A stretch of 64,000 bases of DNA, taken from NCBI GenBank assembly GCA_031841125.1, contig CM063110.1, forward strand, positions 57,325,946-57,389,945. Direction: 5' to 3'. Position numbers and translations under genes: made by a program. Of the stretch, positions 11,206 through 21,961 are shown piece after piece. Source of the DNA: Acanthococcus lagerstroemiae. Taxonomy: Eukaryota > Arthropoda > Insecta > Hemiptera > Eriococcidae. The notes beneath the pieces are model-generated. The model ran no database searches. It was given only the letters and a program-made list of their open reading frames with translations, and was not told the DNA's origin. The first letter of the stretch is position 1. Every line of letters starts with the position of its first letter.

Positions 11206-12259
11206 GAAAGTATTGGGTAGGTCGGTAAAGATTCCTACATGTTCAATAGGTAATTCAAGGATGTCAAATGTAAAAGTTGTTTGTAAGAAATATTTTGGTA
11301 ACACCCTTGTTTAGCATTTTAGTTACCCCTTGGCAGTTCGTATTTTCACTCGAGCTGGCCTCTGCCTCGTTGACTCGAAAATCGTAAAAATAGCATCTAA
11401 ACTTGATTTTACGACTGCATCGGACAAACGCACTGGACGTTGCAGAGTCAGAATGAATAGCAACTGGTTTCTAAAGCGAGGGTGTGAACAATAGGGGTTG
11501 TTTGGATAGCTCGACTGCTATTCTCGTGATTGAGGCAGATTGTCAATTAGTTTGTGTATTTGGTATAGCGATCGTCGACGTGTGCTTTACGGTATTTCAG
11601 TGAACTGCGAAAGATTTAGTAGAATTTTAGTGTTGTGGTGTTCCCGATACCTGAGTAAGTGTACACACTCTAATGTGGGTCTCTTACTGAGTATACGCCT
11701 GCGATTGGTTAATTTATGTTACCGTAATTAGATATGATAGCATTAGAACGAATCCCGTAGGTCAGTGCTCGATCGACACTACTGTCTTGCGACCCGGTAC
11801 AGTGAATAGCGCTACCACACTCGAGGAGAGCACGGTAGCCTTATCTCGCTCGCTGAGAGCAACGTACCAAGGGAGAGCTACTATGCGGAGTTCCCGGCAG
11901 TTGGCCTGGCTCCGGCAACGATGTACTCTCCCGCTGGGTGCCGCGGCCAGCCTTGCTCTGGTATGAGTTGGTGAGAGAGATTACGTGAGGCTGGTGCCGC
12001 TGATGACATCGCAGTCCTAAGGGTGCGCACGGGCCGGTCTGGCAGCAAGCTGGATCGGGGACAGGTGCATCATGATTGGTCTCGCCCCACTAAGTTACGT
12101 ACTTTATATCAAGCTAGTAGTAGATATGGTCAGTTAGGGAATTTTATACTCAGGTGTGATTTTCTTCTTCGGTTACAGGTAAATAGCCCGCCGCTGAGCC
12201 AGCTGTCCGCCCAACGCCGCCTTACCGAGAAACGGGCCGAATTTAGTTTTAAGTTATTG

Positions 12260-12290
<31 letters not shown>

Positions 12291-12440
12291 TAATAGGATT
12301 AGGTACTCTCCCTGTTCTCCCTGTCTCCCCTCCAAAACCCATACCTTACATGTTTGGAAATTAAAGAACTCGCACGAGACAGGGAGAAATGTAGAGTTGC
12401 ATCAAATCGGTCTTAAGACTGATAACCTCACATCATCAAC
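11205..12440. other. No gene; LINE tails and unassigned GC-rich segment
   Basis: 11205-11280 and 12360-12435 match short LINE 3'-terminal blocks seen again at 33205-33330 and 28680-28760: 'AAAGAACTCGCACGAGA..GGGAGAAATG', then 'GACTGATAACCTCA' and an ATC-rich tail. The piece between (about 11480-12300) is moderately GC-rich and ends in an ATT/ATC microsatellite. I do not recognise it; it has no convincing frame. Confidence 0.45.
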
Positions 12441-14700
12441 AGGAAGTATCGTGAGCCCATGAAGAAAGTCGTGAAAAGTCATGAATTTTACAAATTTGTA
12501 CTTGGTAAGTACCCTGGAGAAACAAAGTACTGTTCATGAATTCAAAGGCGGTCACTCGAAGATACACTACGTGTTTCCGGCTACCGTCAGACAAATCATG
12601 TTCGGAACCTCCATCAAGTAAATGAAAATGGTGGGAAGGACAGTGATTTTTACAACACCATTTGTATCCGTCCTGCTTGCCCGCAGTACCAGGAATTTTA
12701 TTTATTTTTTCTCCCTACGTCTCAGATGGTATATAGATCTGCACCCGGACACGCCAAAGGGCTTTACTAATCTATAAAATATGTCAAGGCTTCGCATATT
12801 CCATATATTGTTTGCGAGCATCATCGGCGAAGGCTTAACGTCTGTTCGGGGAGTACAAAAGGTAACCTAGAAAAATCGCTTTTTTTGGGCGGGTATGGCG
12901 CGACGGGCTACTCCATGTATTCAGTTCACGTAGCCAACTCGTATACAGTTTTATTTTCTAATTAGATGCCGAGTCGGCTGGAAGAATTGGAAAGTTTAAT
13001 GGCTGCCGGCGGAGAATAATGGTCGCCGAAGCCCAAAATTGTCGGGGTGCGATTTGCTTTACTCGTCGTGTTCGAATATCGAATTGCGAAAATCGTAACG
13101 ACGCTTCCTCGTTTCCGAAATACGCGCCAGCTTCGCGCTCTTGGGCGGTTATAGAACTTCGTCCGATTGTTCGCAGAATCGCGCACACTGGCCACGATGT
13201 ACACTGAGAGTGGACCAGAGCGAAAAAAAAAATCAACGTAAACTCCCGTACAGCCCCCTCCCCCCGCCTTCCTATCGACGTTGAATTGTCGAACAGCGGT
13301 CGTTTATTGTAAGATTGCCAATGGCATGGCGGTATTTGGCGCATAACGCTGAAATTTATACAAAATAAATATTCCTCCGGCGACATTAATTTAAAAAAGT
13401 TAACAACATTAAAAAATGGGATCTAAAAGCGATTTTTTTATATGCACCCTAAAAATATTTATGTGCGGAAAACAGACGATGGGAAATTTTATTAAGTCAT
13501 CTTAAAAGCTTCGGGATTCTTTTTTTTTTTTTCTTTCTTCGTCATTTATATATCCGATAGGTTACCCAAGGCGACTTCTATCGATAAGTTACGAAGTTGA
13601 AACATTCTCCGTCGGTTATGGCTCGTTTAAAAAGAAGAAAAGTATCGAACTAAAAAGTAATAATACGATATTTCTGGGGGGGGGGAATGCGTATAAGATG
13701 CGCGGTTTAGAAGCGGCCGGGACTCGAGTACCTATAACGTGTACTTTTCGCAATATATCCATGGCGCTGATGGAGCAGGAAAAGAAGGGCTGTCGCTTAA
13801 GATGGCGGTTATTCGTATTCGAGTGGTGATGAAGTCCTCAAGGCAGTGAATCATATTGGTTGGTTGCTTCGTGAAGCGGGCACGGTTTTGAAAATTTTGC
13901 GAAATCAACTCGGATGAGGATATACTTGTATCGCCGGACTTCCGTGCATAGAGGCGAACCAAAAGTATTAATATGGACCAATTTACCTACTGCTGCTGCT
14001 GCTGTGATATAGATTTCGGAAGGACCTTCGATTTCCACACGATTTTTTGGGCCCACTAAGAATCTGGATAAGTGCGATTAGAAGAGTGATTACAGCGGTT
14101 ACCAGCATGTGCTATTCAAAATGCGCTCGTTGGGAAACATTCATTGGTGATACTTTTCGCCCCTTCTATCCTGGGTATAGCTAACTTGATGCCGGACATT
14201 CAGCTCAGCACCCTATCACATAACCGAGAATATTTCTACGACATAAGAACTGCAAAGAGCAACCAAATTAATACTTGTAAGAGTGGTACATAATTTCTCA
14301 AAGCAGTGGCACCAAAAGGAGGCAGAAGGGACACTCGCCTCCCTTCTGTTTTGACAAAGGAAATTTCAAGAACTAGATTTCGCTCAAACGATTAAAATAG
14401 TACGTGATGAGGCCAATCCGCTGGACGGCCAGTTTTCTTCAAACCACCACTTGAGAAATAGCTTATTTTCTTCCGAAAATACGTTAAGTTACCATCACAG
14501 TTGAGGCGGATGGAAGGCAAAGAGTACTTGTAAAATGACTGTGATTTTGAGTAAATTCTAATCCATCAGAAAATTTGTAATTGCTTGTTAACTACGTGGT
14601 TAAAGTATACGCTCCGATTTGGTTCCTAATCAAGCAGAAAAAGTATTTTAAGGACAGAGCCAAACATATTTTCTAACTGATTATGTACTCTTGATTTTAA
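12441..14700. other. No gene or repeat recognised
   Basis: Apparently single-copy non-coding DNA. Small features only: a G11 run at 13673-13685, a T-run near 13525, and a (CTG)n tract at about 13991-14004. Frames in this stretch are short, overlap on both strands and lack motifs. Confidence 0.4.
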
Positions 14701-14707
14701 CCCGAAA

Positions 14708-15203
14708 AATTGTGATCTGTTGTGGATACTATCATCGAAAGAAATGCTTTTTATGCGCACCCAGAAAACCTACTTATCAGTACATATGTTGTTTGAGGAT
14801 AGAGACCACGTTCGGGAGATAGCATTGCGAATGATAATAAAAGCTAGAGAAGCTGAAAGTAGCACTACACGCAGGATATTCAAACCAGACAAAATTAACT
14901 TCTCTGCTAGAGAATGCACCGAAATTTTGTGTGGCACGAGCGTCAGGTTACAGCACCGCCGGTTCTTCGACATATTTCTAATGAGAACCTTCATATTATG
15001 GCAAAAGATAAGAGCTTGGAGATTTCTAACTTTCCTTGTCGCACAAAATCTGCGGAAAGATGTGTTAAGCTGGTAACAGAGGCCTCACAAAGTGTGACTG
15101 ACGCTACTTCTACAGCTGGCTTTATTAGAACCAGGTTGCAATCTCGAGCAGAAATGCCAAATTTAGGACACAAAAATAAGTTTAAAATCTGTAACCTCGA
15201 GTA
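14708..15203 (+). pseudogene. Broken gene-like fragment of unidentified family
   Basis: Two frames read as one continuous protein with a frameshift near 14930. The first part gives LFEDRDHVREIALRMIIKARE and PDKINFSARECTEI; the second gives VTAPPVLRHISNENL, NFPCRTKSAERCVKLVTEASQSV and GFIRTRLQSRAEMPNL. The blocks AERCVKLVTEAS and GFIRxRxxSR look like a protein family I have seen in repetitive, multicopy form in arthropods, but I cannot name it or give a function. A stop follows at 15202-15204, directly before the Jockey LINE. Confidence 0.5.
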
Positions 15204-15204
15204 A

Positions 15205-15460
15205 CTCCAATCCCGTAACCTCGTTTGCCGCCGTAGCCGCTTCAATTCCTAAGCCCTCGAGCAGGCAAATGAAAACTACGCGAACTCCTACGATTCCTCA
15301 GAAGGAAAGTGAATTCTCACAAATTATGAAGACGTTACAAGACCTTATAAAATCCAACTCAAATCTCGAGAATAAGCTGGATAAACTGACTGAAAGGGTC
15401 GAGCTACTAGAAAGTACAGCATCTAGTCCCTCGCCTAAACGTAAAAACCAACGAAAATGA
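15205..15460 (+). CDS. Jockey-type LINE ORF1 (gag-like), C-terminal part
   Basis: The frame is open upstream of the ATG at 15269 (SSNSNPVTSFAAVAASIPKP), so this is the tail of a longer protein and the ATG is probably internal. It contains a heptad-like coiled coil (IMKTLQDLIKSNSNLENKL DKLTERVELLE) and a basic end, KRKNQRK. The zinc knuckles of Jockey gag proteins would lie upstream and are lost. The stop TGA overlaps the ORF2 start as ATGA (15457-15460). That arrangement is expected for translation of ORF2 by termination-reinitiation. Confidence 0.6.
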
Positions 15461-18079
15461 ATTATTCTACTCGCATGCTGCTCTGGAACGCGAACGGTCT
15501 CCTTTCGAGAAAAATGGAACTAGAAAACTTCTTGCATCAAGAGAATATTGATGTTGCTCTAATTACAGAAACTCATTTCACGAGTCGCTTTTATTTAAAC
15601 CGGATAAGAGGCTATACAATTCACTCCTGCAACCACCCAAGCGGAAAGGCCCAGGGAGGCAGCGCAGTTATCGTGAAGAACGGAATACAATATTCGGTGG
15701 AGCAGAGTGTCAGCACCCCATCCATACAAACCGCCAGTATTTCAATCCAGTTACATCGTACAACCACAGTAATAGCAGCGGTCTACTGTTCACCAAATAA
15801 GCAAATATCGAAGCTTGACTACGAGAACCTATTCACTGCACTCGGCCCCAAATGGACAGCAGGCGGCGACTTCAACGCGAAGCATATCCATTGGGGCTCT
15901 CGACTCACAAACCCAAGAGGCCGAGAACTGTTGAAAGCTGTCCAAAAAATTGGTGGCTTATTTTTCTCTGGGAACCAGCCAACCTACTGGCCCTCGGATT
16001 GGGAGAAAACACCCGACCTCATTGACTTCTTTGTCACCAAGAACGTCTCGACGAGATATCTAGAAATAAACGACTACGCTGATCTTTCCTCCGATCATTC
16101 ACCTGTAGTCTTAACTCTAAGCGAGAAGATAATGTTTAAGAATAAAACAGTGAAACTCACCAGTAAACACACTGACTGGGATAAAATGCGCGAACTAATA
16201 GACGAATCTATTAACCTCAGAATAAAATTGAAAACACCCTCAGATCTTGATCGCGCAGTCGAAACCTTTACCTCACTCATCGTCGAAGCAGCAGCAAACG
16301 CTACCCCGGTCCAGAACACTGTTGCCAATCGAGAAATCCTGTATCCAAAACATATAAAAGAAATGGTTCGTAAAAGACGAACAGCACGCAAGTTGTGGCA
16401 GCGCACACGAAACCCAACGGATAAAACTATCTTCAACCAAGTGAGCATGCAGACTTCTGAACTGATACGAAACTTCAATGAGAGTTCGTTAAACAATTAC
16501 TTTATCTGAACTTTCGCCCAAGAAAGAAAACGACTATACGTTATGGAAAGCCACTAGAAGGCTGAAACGCCCATAAGTTACCCAAGCACCTATCCGAGAC
16601 GAGAGGGGACACTGGATAAGAAGCGACAAGGAGAAAGCAGAAGCCTTCGCAAGATACTTCGCGAGCACTTTCCAGCCAAATAATATAGACTCACAGGTTG
16701 AAATCACGATCAATCCTAAAGACGATGAACATATCCAACCATTCACACCGAAAGAAGTTGCTGCAGCAATCGATGAACTAAATGTAAGGAAAGCTCCTGG
16801 AGTTGATAAATAACAGCGAGGATACTACAAGAATTACCGAAGAAAGCAATCGTCTTCCTCGTCAACATCTTCAATGCCATTGTAAGGATAAAGTACGTCC
16901 CCGACTCATGGAAGCAAGCATTGGTCATACTTATTCTGAAACCAGACAAGCCGCCAGATGAACCTCAGTCGTATAGACCGATTTCGCTGCTCACAGCTCC
17001 CAGCAAGCTATTCGGAAAATTGATGCTAAGACGAATCAAGCCTCTAGTCGAACGGGAAGATGTTATTCCTAACTGGCAATATGGCTTTCGCAGCAAACAT
17101 TCCACCATCGACCAGATTCACCGAGTAACCAGATTGATTGAAAACGCCATGGAGAACAAGGCCTACTGTCCGGCGCTGTTCATAGACATCGAGAAAGCCT
17201 TCGACCGTGTTTGGCATGGCGGCCTGCTGCATAAATTGAGTACATTTCTCCCTGGAAACTACCTCGAAATTCTGAAATCATACCTCAGCGATAGAAGCTT
17301 CAGAGTACAATACAATGATGCTCTATCAACTACGTCGACCATTGGAGCAGGCGTCCCACAAGGCAGTATCCTGGGGCCTTTGCTCTATCTAATTTACTCC
17401 GCAGACATACCAGCAACAACCTCAACCACAACAGAAGTGGCGATGTTCGCGGATGACACCGTTGTATTAGCAGTGAACCAATCTTACGAACAAGCCTTCG
17501 CGGAACTGCAAGTTGCAGCTGACCAAGTCTGTAAATGGGCACCGATTTCACGCTTCGTTCACACCCCTACGTACCAACGGTCGTAAACGAGAAGTTTATT
17601 CCGAGAAGCGATGCGGCAAGATACCTGGGAATGCATCTCGACAAACGACTAAATTGGAAAGTCCATGTGAAAAAAAAAGAAACGAGCTGAACCTGAAGCT
17701 ACGAAAATTATATTGGCTAATAGGATACCGTTCTCCTATCAGTGTAGCCAATAAACAGCTACTGTACAAGACGATCCTAAAACCCGTATGGTCTTATGGC
17801 CTACAGATTTGGGGTACGGCTAAGAAAACAAACCGTCAGGTAATACAGCGATACCAGAACAAGGTCCTGCGAATGATTGTAAAAGCGCCTTGGTACGTGC
17901 CCAATGCGCTCCTACACCGTGACCTCAAAATCCAAGAAGAAGACGATGTGATAAAGATATACGCGAGAAGCCATGAAGACAGGCTGCACAAGCATCCCAA
18001 CACAACGGCGATCGAGCTTTTGAATACCTCTTTAGACACAAGACGGCTAAAAAGAACAAAATCCTACGAACTAGTTTAG
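15457..18079 (+). pseudogene. Jockey-type LINE ORF2: endonuclease plus reverse transcriptase
   Basis: From the ATG at 15457 an intact APE endonuclease reads LLWNANGLLSRK, ALITETHF, GGDFNAKHIHWGS and SSDHSPVV (all expected catalytic blocks) through residue 350. A frameshift near 16505 and a TAA at 16810 ('GVDK' then stop) break the linker. The reverse transcriptase then reads YRPISLLTAPSKLF, WQYGFRSKHST, LFIDIEKAFDRV (motif A), GVPQGSILGPLLY and FADDTVVLA (motif C, at 17446). A short deletion near 17540 shifts the frame; the thumb and C-terminus follow (ARYLGMHLDKRLNWK in one frame, then NKVLRMIVKAPWYVPN in another) to the stop at 18079. The catalytic residues survive, but at least three lesions kill it. 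Confidence 0.8.
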
Positions 18080-18518
18080 TTAGTCTAAGTTGTAACATCA
18101 GGACGTTTTCCATCATTTTTGATTTTTAGACGCTCGTCTAAGTCATAAACACTGCGATTTCTGTACTACCTATATCAAAATTATTCGTGTATGCCAATTG
18201 GCAGTTCAGTAACAATAAAGAGAGAAAAAAAAAATTCCAAATTTTTGTCATTGATTATAAGAGCTCTAGTTCGTTTATTTTGAATTATTGTGCTTGTTTT
18301 ATTAATTTCAGTAATAAAATACCTTTTAAGCTTGACTTTTGCACTATTTTAGACACACGGTTTAGGTCTGTAAAAACGTAAGATTTAGAAAACTTTCAAG
18401 TGCAGTGGAGCTCTCAAGATGACACGCAATTCCAGTTTTTCTACCTTTTGCGTAATCCGTGTAAAATTACGCAAATTTTGATACCTCTTGCGATAGTGTA
18501 ACTCGAAAAAAAATTTTC

Positions 18519-18719
18519 TCATACATGGACGGGACACCCTACTGAATACAGCTCCAGTACTATTTTTATTAATGTAGTGTGTACACCATGATTTTTTAAT
18601 ACTATCAGCACGTAGTTTTGTTTTAGAAGGTCGAAAGCTTTCTTAAAATCTATAAAAGCTACTTGGACGTGAAACTGGTACTCAGCGGCCCTCTGAACTG
18701 AAATTTCTTCTTCCTTCAC
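18519..18719 (-). pseudogene. Reverse-transcriptase motif A fragment
   Basis: On the minus strand the frame reads QVAFIDFKKAFDLLKQ followed by LKNHGVHTTLIKIVLELY, which is motif A and the following helix of an RTE/CFDP2-like reverse transcriptase. Only about 65 residues remain. Neighbouring RT motifs are absent. Confidence 0.6.
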
Positions 18720-18902
18720 CTTGCAGTGAGCCGAAAGATACTGGAGATGAGTGAAATTTAATTCGACCTAGAGAATCGAGGAGACGATGTATTAAAATTG
18801 GAGGATCATATTGATAGAATGAAGATGGTCGACTGTGGAGAATCCTCCATTAAAATGCTTTCCATCAATAAATCCATTAATTGAACTAGGTGCTAACAAA
18901 TC

Positions 18903-19121
18903 CAGAGGTCTGGTTGGCCGAGTGAACAGCAAGTTGGCCTCAGAATCCGGACATCCCGGGTTCGAGCCCACGTATCAACTCGCCAGCATTTTCGACCTAG
19001 GCCGGTTTTACAGCCAGAAGGGAAGAGGGCTAAGACAGCCCTAACAGCCTCCCCAACGTCTCTGAAGTAATGCTCGAAAGGACGGATTCCAGGACTCGGG
19101 TGGAGAACAAATTAGAAAAAG
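18903..19121 (+). mobile_element. tRNA-derived SINE with 15-bp TSD
   Basis: The head carries a pol III A box (TTGGCCGAGTGAAC) and B box (GGGTTCGAGCCC) at tRNA spacing. The body (TTCGACCTAGGCCGGTTTT, GGGAAGAGGGCTAAGAC, CTCTGAAGTAATGCTCG) follows, with an A-rich end. Flanks AGGTGCTAACAAATC (18888-18902) and AGGTGCCAACAAATC (19122-19136) are a 15-bp target duplication with one mismatch. A second copy of the body lies inverted at about 19945-20110. The tRNA source is uncertain (Leu/Ser-like). Confidence 0.88.
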
Positions 19122-19489
19122 AGGTGCCAACAAATCTGCGTCAGACATCAAATCAGAAATACCGCAACGATCAATGAATTTACCTATGGGTGTGATTTTT
19201 AGCACGAAAAGCAAAAGTCAGAAATCACGAAAAAATAAAGTCATTGAGCGGTTACTAATCATTTCACGAAATACAAAATAAAGGGAACAGAAAAAATATT
19301 ACATAAACATTAAGAAAAACTTTTGAACGAAAAAAGTAAAAGAATCACGAAGGGAAAAAATTAGGAACGGAAAATCCAGGAAACATTATTGAATTAGCAA
19401 TTTTTAGGTGAACTAAAAATAGATTAGTTTGGGTTGGTGTTAGTTTCGATGGTCGCTAAAATGTTGACTTATCTAAGAATAGCGCCTTC

Positions 19490-19796
19490 TAGAGGCTTTG
19501 GAATTGCAGTGCCCTCTGGAGGCTTTGGATTTGCTAATTCTTTCATTCTATTGCATGCAATGGCATGGCAGTGACAATGAGCCTTCTGAATCGAGGGCGT
19601 TCGGTTAGTCTAATGTTGATCTTTGCAATTTGGAATTGAGAAATCATACCGAATTACAGTGGGAGATGAATAACTGATGCTCCTTGTAAGGGAAAGGTCA
19701 AACAAGGTGGTAGCTTTCTAGAGACCTTGGATTAGCACTGCCCTCCAGAGGCTTTGAATTTGCCAATCCTTTCATTCCACTGCATGTAAACTGAAA
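19490..19796 (+). repeat. 62-bp direct repeat pair
   Basis: Blocks at about 19499-19562 and 19733-19796 share TTGGA..GCACTGCCCTCNNGAGG and CTTTCATTCYAYTGCATG with scattered substitutions. Spacing is about 234 bp. The first block also has a small internal duplication of 'CTNGAGGCTTTGG'. Confidence 0.65.
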
Positions 19797-19944
19797 GTCA
19801 GAAACTGGCCTAATTAAAAGTAATTCACAAGTGGTAGTTTACGGTATGAATTGCTTCTTAGATCAAACAGGAGAGGTCGTTTCAGCCACCCTGGTGCTTC
19901 ACGTCTCGCTTTCTTATCAATATCTCTGTTTGTCTGGCATCGTG

Positions 19945-20110
19945 TCTATCACTTTCGAGCATTACCTCAGAGACGTCGGGAATGCTGTTAGGGTTGTCTT
20001 AGCCCTCTTCCCAACTGGCCGAAAAACCGGCCTAGGTCGAAATCTGGGGAGTTGCTACGTGGGCTCGAACCCGGGACCTCCAGATTCCGAGGGCAACGCG
20101 CTTCGTCATA
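19945..20110 (-). mobile_element. Second copy of the tRNA-derived SINE, inverted
   Basis: On the minus strand a B box (GGGTTCGAGCCCACGTA) is followed by the same body as the 18903 copy: CGACCTAGGCCGG, GGGAAGAGGGCTAAGAC, then CTCTGAGGTAATGCTCGAAAG. The A box is degraded. No duplication was found. Confidence 0.85.
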
Positions 20111-20339
20111 GTTCTTCTTCTTTCGTTCAAAAACATTAAACATTTCGTGCAAGGTGGTTTTCGTTAACTCTACTGACAATTTCGTTATTTTGAATTACTT
20201 TTTCGTGCTTCTATTTTTCGTTCAAACGCAATTTACCTTTCGCGAAGTTTAATATTCCCCAACGAATAAATTCCAAGGTCATGGGTTACCACATAGAAAC
20301 TTCAATCTTTTGAGATGATCACCTCACGCCGAGAAATAA

Positions 20340-20500
20340 AGGAATCTCATCCAGAGCAAGAGCTAAAAAGAGATGGATAGCTAGCCTTCGTACAGACACG
20401 CAACTGTAATGTGCTTGTGAAAGAGACGCCGGAGAGACGCTGAATGGAATAGACCCAACACACCAAGAGACTGCTCAGGAAAACGAGATGGACCTGGGCA
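20340..20500 (+). pseudogene. LINE ORF2 extreme C-terminal fragment
   Basis: The translation ARAKKRWIASLRTDTQL, followed by a stop and ERDAGETLNGIDPT, resembles the 'GRPKKRWxDxLxxD...WRRxTRRADPT' end of many LINE ORF2 proteins. It is short and broken. Confidence 0.4.
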
Positions 20501-20784
20501 ACCACAAGACACGCTGGAAGTAATAATTAATCAGAAGGACGGCAAAAAGTGCACGAAAAGAAAGGTGGACGACAGAAGCCCGCAGAACTAGCCCATCGAA
20601 AAAACAAGGAAAAAATTCCAATTCCAAACAAAGAGAAGCGAAGGACCAAGACTGGAACGCAAACACATGCTGGAAAAGTTCCAGATCACACCGAGAGCAA
20701 CAAAAAACTAAATACCAAAACTCGACTGCTAAAGCATGAGAACACCAGCAACCAGTTGTTGGATATGTACGAACTCACTCAGGT

Positions 20785-21540
20785 CCAGGCTTATATTAAC
20801 TCTCATCGGACTCCATTCCTCCAATATTGGCCCATTTCTGAGCAAATGGCTCTACACATCTTCCATATTTTTCTTTTTCGTACTTCTCTTCCCCAAGTTG
20901 GTCCTCACTCTTGAACTATCTCGTTTCTCTATCTTGTTTGTGGTCTTCCCCTGGTGCGCTTCCCTTCCCTTGGTATCCAATCCAAGACTTTCCTCCGCCA
21001 TCCATACTCTTGCCTTATTACATGTCCGGCATATTTTGCTTTCAACTTTTCAATTGTGTATCCTGAGTCTTTTAGTCCTGATTTTTAGCTGATTTCCGTG
21101 TATTTGATTTTGTCTCATTTTTTGATTCTTAAAATACTTCTTTCCATTGCTCTTTGAGTAGACTGAATTTTTTCTGCACTGGTTTTTATTGCCATCCATG
21201 TTTGCCATCCGTATGTTAGTGACAGGAGAGAACAGATCGACCAGATTTTGAATTTCAGTTTCTTTGCTATCTTCCTTTTGTAGAATTCCTTTTTGGCCCA
21301 ATAGTTTTTCCAGCCTCCCCTCATTCTTTTGGACATTTCTTTTTTATTCCTGTTTTGAAATGAAATTGTTTGTCCCAAATATTCAACTTCTTTTACTGTT
21401 TGTATTATCCCTCCTTCAATTTTAAGTTCCTCTTCTTCCTTCTTTGATACAATTTTTGTTTTTTCCATATTTATTGAGCAGGTCCTAATTTTGTTTGTTC
21501 TTTGTAAACGTTGCTATTTTTCTGTTTGGTGAACGTTACA
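20785..21540 (-). pseudogene. RTE-like LINE ORF2 C-terminus
   Basis: A minus-strand frame from 21468 to 21115 reads VEYLGQTISFQNRNKKEM, KRMRGGWKNYWAKKEF, LLSLTYGWQTW and STQRAMERSILRI. This is the thumb/connection region of CFDP2-like reverse transcriptases; compare YLGQQLSF..YGCQTW..NSLERSMLGI in the copy at 23789. After stops, WIPREGKRTRGRPQTR and later RNG give the usual tail down to about 20785. Confidence 0.75.
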
Positions 21541-21678
21541 TTTTCTTCTTTCAATCCCTATGAAGCCATTTTTGTTAGTCGTACTTCTACATCTACGCGT
21601 GCATTCTACACTACCGTCAAATGAGGTGACTTGTTACGGATTTCAGCCAGCTATTCCTCTCTTTTTTTTTTACAATAT

Positions 21679-21957
21679 TGTGGCGAATAATCCCGAACAT
21701 TCGAGATAAGCGAAGAAAGATCGACACGTTTCGAGCAGCAGAATAGAAGTTCGATAACGAAAGCGATAAGGAGTTTCGCCGATAACGCCGGGGTATGTAA
21801 AGGCTGCTGGCCGTCGCCGTCTAGTCTAGTTTTATGTGCGATAAACTGAGCGTTTTTAAAGCGATCTAGCTACTGTTTTTGTGCGTTTATATTAGTGTGA
21901 CATTAAGAGTTCTTAGTACGTGTTTTTGTGCGTTTTTCGGTGCAAATTCTCGTTACA
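21679..21957 (+). mobile_element. Solo LTR 1, ATAT target duplication
   Basis: A 279-bp LTR begins TGTGGCGAATAATCCCGAAC and ends CGTTACA (TG...CA ends). ATAT directly precedes (21675-21678) and follows (21958-21961). Two other copies lie at 27698 and 33387. A TATA-like GGTATGTAAAGG sits near 21792. There is no internal region, so it is a solo LTR from recombination. The superfamily is probably Ty3/gypsy; this is inference. Confidence 0.85.
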
Positions 21958-21961
21958 ATAT

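Larger units (their letters stand above)
15205..18234 (+). mobile_element. Jockey-type LINE, nearly complete ORF2, poly(A) tail
   Basis: The element contains the 3' end of ORF1, an overlapping ORF2, a 3' UTR with AATAAA at 18214-18219 and an A-tail at 18225-18234. It appears 5' truncated within ORF1, abutting the broken fragment that ends at 15203. Jockey-clade assignment rests on the endonuclease/RT style (LLWNANGL, GDFNA, FADDT) and the poly(A) tail; it is probable, not proven. No clear target duplication was found. Confidence 0.8.

Noticed and set aside
18903..18975. Functional tRNA gene
   Set aside because: It has a long shared non-tRNA body, target duplications and a second dispersed copy, so it is a SINE.
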